Below, piece after piece: positions 31,088-35,077 of a stretch of DNA of 35,077 bases. Source of the DNA: Candidatus Shapirobacteria bacterium. GTDB lineage: Bacteria; Patescibacteriota; Microgenomatia; UBA12405. A program made the position numbers and the translations under genes. The notes under the pieces are model-generated. The model had not been told where the DNA came from. It did no database searches and saw nothing but the letters and a program-made list of their open reading frames with translations. The stretch lies in assembly GCA_017991615.1 (NCBI GenBank), contig JAGOQF010000007.1:1-35077 (forward strand). The letters are read 5' to 3'. How positions within the stretch are numbered: the first letter of the stretch is position 1; every line of letters starts with the position of its first letter.

Positions 31088-33757
31088 ATGTTAGATAAAA
31101 TCGTTGTTAAAGGTGCCAGAGAAAACAATCTTAAAAATGTTTCTTTTGAGTTCCCCAAAAATAAATTGGTTGTCTTTACCGGAGTTTCTGGTTCTGGCAA
31201 ATCCAGTATGGCTTTTGACACTCTTTTTGCCGAAGGTCAACGCCGTTATGTTGAAAGTCTCTCTGCTTATGCTCGACAATTTTTGGGCAATATGAAGCGC
31301 CCCGAAGTTGACCTAATTGATGGTTTGTCGCCTTCAATCGCCATCAATCAAAAAGCCATTTCTCACAACCCCAGATCAACTGTCGGTACTATCACTGAAA
31401 TTTATGATTATCTCCGCTTACTTTTTGCCCGCATTGGTCACCCTCATTGTCCCAAATGCGGTCGAGAAGTTGCTCCTCAAACCAGTCGCCAAATTGTCTC
31501 TCAAATCATCAATATTGCCGGCTACCAAATCAAGGGTCTCAATTATTATCGGTTTCTAGTTTTAGCTCCTATTATCCGTGACAAAAAAGGGGATTTTAGA
31601 GGTCTGACTGATAATCTCAAAAAACAAGGTTATAAATGGATTCGGGTTGATAACCAAATCATCGATTTATATTCTGATTTTGGCATTGCCAAAACCAACA
31701 AACATAATATTGATGTTGTTATTGATCGAATTTCCGTCAACAAAGACACTCTTAAAGAACCCAAACCTCTCACCGATCGTCTTATTGATAGTGTTGAACA
31801 GGGGATGAAACTGGCCAATGGTTTGGTGATTATCTCTGAAGTTATCAGTTCCTCTTTTGATTTTCCTGATTTTCCCAAAGATTTTCACGATACTCTCTAT
31901 TCCGAAAATTTTGCCTGTCCCAACTGCAATATTTCTTTACCAGAAATTGAACCTCGCCTGTTTTCTTTTAACTCACCTCAAGGCGCTTGTCCCGAATGTA
32001 AAGGTTTGGGTTCCAAATATCAAATCGATCGTTCTAAATTTCCTGACTGGCGGGCTCGAATGATGGAAAGCCGCTATATTAATTCCGGTTCCGATGCTAT
32101 TCGTGACGAACTGGAAAAATTTATGACCAAAACCGAATGTCAACTTTGTCATGGCAGCCGTCTCAATCAAGAAGCTCTCTCAATTCATATCTTAGGCGAA
32201 AATATTTATCAAATCACTCAATATCCCATCGATAAACTCAGTCATTGGCTGAATAATTTGGATTCAGCTTTGGTAAGCGACAAAGAAAAAGAAATTTTAA
32301 TTCCTATCAAACAAGAATTGGCTGCCAGAATTGAGTTTTTATTGGCTGTCGGCTTGGATTATCTCAGTCTCGACCGCGAAGCTGGCACTCTCTCCAGTGG
32401 CGAATCTCAACGTATCCGTCTCGCCAGTCAAATCGGCACCGGTCTTACTGGGGTTTTATATATTCTTGACGAACCCACTATTGGTCTTCACTCTCGCGAT
32501 AACAATCGCCTCATTGAAACTCTCAAAAAACTCCGTGACACCGGCAATACCCTGGTTGTTGTCGAACACGATGAAGATGTTATTAGAAATGCCGATTATG
32601 TGGTTGATTTTGGTCTTTACGCTGGCAAAAAGGGCGGTCAAATTGTTGCCCAAGGGTCTTTGAAAGATATCAAAACTTCTCCAAATTCTCTGACAGGAAA
32701 ATATCTTTCCGGTAAGTTAAAAATAAAATCTTCTCCCAATCCTATTTCGGCTCAACTAAAATCAAACAAAATTTCCATCACCAATGCCCAGCAATGGAAT
32801 CTTAAAAATATCAATGTTGATTTCCCTCTAAACAAACTAGTTTGTGTTACCGGAGTTTCCGGTTCCGGCAAATCGACCTTGGTTCACGATACCCTTTATG
32901 GTGGTGTTCGCAAATCAATTTTAGGAAGTTATTATGGCACCATTGGCAAATTTGATCAAATTACCGGTACTGAACATATTTCCGATGTCCTTTTAGTCGA
33001 TCAATCTCCTATTGGTCGTACTCCTCGGAGCAATCCCGCTACTTATACCAAAATTTTTGATGATATTCGTCAACTTATGTCTCAAACCATTGAAGCCCAA
33101 CTTCGCGGTTACGACGCTAGTCGTTTTTCTTTCAATGTCAAAAATGGTCGCTGTCCTGTTTGCCAAGGTCAAGGTCAGATCAAAATTGAAATGCAATTTC
33201 TTCCCGATATTTATGTTACTTGCGACGAATGCCATGGCAGTCGTTTTAAAGAAGAAACTTTGGAAGTCGAATACAAAGGCAAAAATATCTCCCAAATTTT
33301 AGATCTGACTGTCGATGAGGCCATTGATTTTTTTAAAAATATCCCCAAACTAAAACGAAATTTGGAAACTATTCAATCAGTCGGTTTGGGATATTTAGAG
33401 TTGGGTCAACCGTCAAACACTCTTTCTGGCGGTGAATCTCAACGTCTTAAAATCAGTCGTGAGTTGGTCAAAAAAGAAAATGGTCGTATACTCTATATTC
33501 TTGACGAACCCACCACTGGACTCCACTTTTATGATGTTGACAAACTTATTGCCGTCCTCCGCCGCTTAGTTGATAAAGGCAACACCGTTGTTGTTATCGA
33601 ACATAATTTAGATATTATCAAGAATGCCGATTGGATTATTGATATGGGTCCCGAAGGCGGGGACAAAGGCGGTGAAATTGTTGCCGTTGGTACTGTCACC
33701 GACATCATCAACTCTCCCAAAAGCTACACCGGTCAATATCTCAAAACTCATCTTTAA
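31088..33757 (+). CDS. uvrA: Excinuclease ABC subunit A
   Basis: 889 aa, somewhat shorter than the usual 930-950. UvrA scans DNA for bulky damage as a dimer with two ABC ATPase modules. Module I: GVSGSGKS at 32-39, GTLSSGESQRIRLASQIG (signature), YILDEPTIGLHSRD. Module II: GVSGSGKST near residue 592, NTLSGGESQRLKISREL, YILDEPTTGLHFYD. Zinc sites: CPKC early, CPNC with CPEC in the first insertion, CQLC, and CPVC with CDEC in module II. Q-loops and the UvrB-binding insertion are present. The -10 box is unclear (TATAAC or TACAAA nearby). Confidence 0.97.
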   Translation: MLDKIVVKGARENNLKNVSFEFPKNKLVVFTGVSGSGKSSMAFDTLFAEGQRRYVESLSAYARQFLGNMKRPEVDLIDGLSPSIAINQKAISHNPRSTVGTITEIYDYLRLLFARIGHPHCPKCGREVAPQTSRQIVSQIINIAGYQIKGLNYYRFLVLAPIIRDKKGDFRGLTDNLKKQGYKWIRVDNQIIDLYSDFGIAKTNKHNIDVVIDRISVNKDTLKEPKPLTDRLIDSVEQGMKLANGLVIISEVISSSFDFPDFPKDFHDTLYSENFACPNCNISLPEIEPRLFSFNSPQGACPECKGLGSKYQIDRSKFPDWRARMMESRYINSGSDAIRDELEKFMTKTECQLCHGSRLNQEALSIHILGENIYQITQYPIDKLSHWLNNLDSALVSDKEKEILIPIKQELAARIEFLLAVGLDYLSLDREAGTLSSGESQRIRLASQIGTGLTGVLYILDEPTIGLHSRDNNRLIETLKKLRDTGNTLVVVEHDEDVIRNADYVVDFGLYAGKKGGQIVAQGSLKDIKTSPNSLTGKYLSGKLKIKSSPNPISAQLKSNKISITNAQQWNLKNINVDFPLNKLVCVTGVSGSGKSTLVHDTLYGGVRKSILGSYYGTIGKFDQITGTEHISDVLLVDQSPIGRTPRSNPATYTKIFDDIRQLMSQTIEAQLRGYDASRFSFNVKNGRCPVCQGQGQIKIEMQFLPDIYVTCDECHGSRFKEETLEVEYKGKNISQILDLTVDEAIDFFKNIPKLKRNLETIQSVGLGYLELGQPSNTLSGGESQRLKISRELVKKENGRILYILDEPTTGLHFYDVDKLIAVLRRLVDKGNTVVVIEHNLDIIKNADWIIDMGPEGGDKGGEIVAVGTVTDIINSPKSYTGQYLKTHL

Positions 33758-33758
33758 A

Positions 33759-35077
33759 TCAGCGACATTTTTCTCTGATTTCTATTGCTGTTCTCCATTT
33801 TGTTTCCCATTTGTCCGTCATACAATAATCATTAAACTGATTTAACCATTCCAAATAATCATTTTTAACTTCATAAATCAAAGCTATTTTTCCATTTTCG
33901 TTTTTTCTGGCATTCTTATAAAATTGATTTTGAGATCTTAGATATTCAGGTACTTCCATTAAGCTGTAAGAAACTTTTTCTGGCATATAGCCATACTTTT
34001 TATTGCCATACCACCAATACAAATACTGATTCGGATAATCATAAACCTCTGGCACGTAAGAATAAGCTTCAAATCCGTCCCCAGCCATTTTTTCATATAC
34101 CCAATCAATATTTTTCATCAAATTAGCTAAGTTCTTTGGATCATCGCTTGATATTCGGTCCATAAATTTAGATTGGTCTTGATAAACCAACCCAAAATTT
34201 CTTATTAAAAATATTGCCATCATTAAGGCTATTATTTTTTTGTATCTGCTCAAACTTACTATTCCCATCCCTACCACAAATACATACCAAACTCTAAGGC
34301 TTTCCAAATACCACATTTTCAAAGGGTAATGATAAATCGTTATATAAAACCCCAACATTAATATCCAAAAACTCAAAAAATATATCCCAAACTTTCGGTA
34401 TTTTTTGTTTACTAAAATTAAACACCCTGACATTAATAAAATTATTAACCCCCAACCATAGGGTAAAATAAACTGCCCTTCCATAAACTTTCTCATCGAA
34501 TTTAAATGACTGACAACAATTTCACCAAGCGGTAATTTATCTCCTAATACCTGATTTTGACCACTAAACATCCCTAACAATAATTTTGTCATCTGAAATT
34601 TATTTTTTATTTCCAAAGCTATTTGTGGCAAAAACCAAGGCACAATTCCTACCAAAAAATTTTTCCACCAAGCCGCCTTTTTGTTTACCACTACCACCAA
34701 AATCGCAAATAAAATACAAACTATCCCAAAAGCCGCTTCAAATTGAGTTAACAGACCGCTTGTGACTCCCAACCAAAATACTCCTTTTTTGTCTTTCTTT
34801 TCCAAAAAATTCCACAATGCCAAATAAAAATAAACGCTCAAATATGTTGCCATATTGGCATTCCAAAAATATTGAGTAATTCCAAACAATTGTGGTGCCA
34901 TCAAAAACAAACTCGATACAATTAACCCTAAACATACGTCTTTTTTTCTAAAAAATTCAAATATAATCACCCCGGTGATTAAAAATCCTAGTATGTTCCA
35001 AATCACTAAAGCTTGAGGATTGCCTTGCCCCAACCAATATGCCGGCAAATTAAAGTAATAATAAAATAGTCCCAATC
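33759..35077 (-). CDS. GT-C fold membrane glycosyltransferase, 5' end missing
   Basis: At least 438 aa in the window; the frame is open to the window edge, and the first visible residues (GLFYYYFNLPAYWLGQGNP) match the region after the first loop of PMT/ArnT-like transferases (G-x-x-YY), so the true start lies outside. About nine hydrophobic segments follow, then from about residue 320 a soluble C-terminal part rich in Tyr, Trp, Asn and Lys, probably on the outside. The catalytic Asp of the first loop is not visible. It likely adds a sugar from a lipid carrier to a surface acceptor. It ends one base from the uvrA stop on the opposite strand. Confidence 0.75.
   Translation of the reverse strand, partial: LGLFYYYFNLPAYWLGQGNPQALVIWNILGFLITGVIIFEFFRKKDVCLGLIVSSLFLMAPQLFGITQYFWNANMATYLSVYFYLALWNFLEKKDKKGVFWLGVTSGLLTQFEAAFGIVCILFAILVVVVNKKAAWWKNFLVGIVPWFLPQIALEIKNKFQMTKLLLGMFSGQNQVLGDKLPLGEIVVSHLNSMRKFMEGQFILPYGWGLIILLMSGCLILVNKKYRKFGIYFLSFWILMLGFYITIYHYPLKMWYLESLRVWYVFVVGMGIVSLSRYKKIIALMMAIFLIRNFGLVYQDQSKFMDRISSDDPKNLANLMKNIDWVYEKMAGDGFEAYSYVPEVYDYPNQYLYWWYGNKKYGYMPEKVSYSLMEVPEYLRSQNQFYKNARKNENGKIALIYEVKNDYLEWLNQFNDYCMTDKWETKWRTAIEIREKCR

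Noticed and set aside
1-35077. CRISPR array, phage, transposase or recoded genetic code
   Set aside because: No regularly spaced direct repeats with spacers, no transposase or phage genes, and TGA acts as a normal stop in several genes.

Overview
The window looks like a piece of a Candidate Phyla Radiation (Patescibacteria) chromosome, most likely Microgenomates-type. This is an inference from small AT-rich coding regions, compact spacing, reduced versions of core proteins (Obg without its C-terminal domain), ComM/YraN/DprA genes, small GIY-YIG proteins beside tRNAs, and surface proteins with Pro/Thr linkers. TGA is used as a stop (for example at the ends of the RRM and Dus genes), so the UGA-recoding lineages are unlikely.

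Layout. 1-2063: 3' end of a sugar nucleotidyltransferase, convergent pyruvate kinase, then about 420 bases of strongly folding DNA ending in a terminator-like hairpin (candidate non-coding RNA). 2062-5140: AT-rich accessory block with a YjjX-type NTP phosphatase, a DapF/CntK-type amino-acid racemase, a promoter plus histidine leader peptide plus attenuator directly in front of tRNA-His, and an M20 peptidase. 5164-5551: tRNA-Gln, a damaged copy of its 5' end, and a 54-aa gene. 5544-13484: MBL hydrolase, RRM protein, Dus, coiled-coil protein, thioredoxin, Obg, YtxH protein, Era and Lon. 13441-19871: hypothetical protein, ArgS, tRNA-binding protein, phosphomannomutase, M29 aminopeptidase and an LCP protein. 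20055-22140: a foreign-looking AT-rich patch with a methyltransferase, a gene broken by an in-frame TAA, tRNA-Glu and a GIY-YIG element. 22160-35077: GT-C transferase, dprA/yraN/comM, a surface protein with two cysteine-peptidase-like domains, uvrB, a VOC protein, uvrA and a partial GT-C transferase.

The most interesting element is at 3609-3825. A strong promoter reads into a 14-codon ORF with three consecutive His codons. It is followed by four segments that can pair as 1:2, 2:3 or 3:4, the last being a U-tailed terminator, and then within 14 bases by tRNA-His itself. This has the architecture of a his-operon attenuator, but the regulated gene appears to be the tRNA. It would be a feedback loop in which shortage of charged tRNA-His switches on tRNA-His synthesis.

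Other signals: about 17 genes have a -10 box 5-8 bases (usually 7) before the start codon, implying leaderless mRNAs; this settles several starts. Two tRNA genes (Gln, Glu) each have an upstream partial copy of their own 5' end split at the same tRNA position by GC-rich palindromes. The + strand appears C-rich over G throughout the core, and accessory patches deviate.
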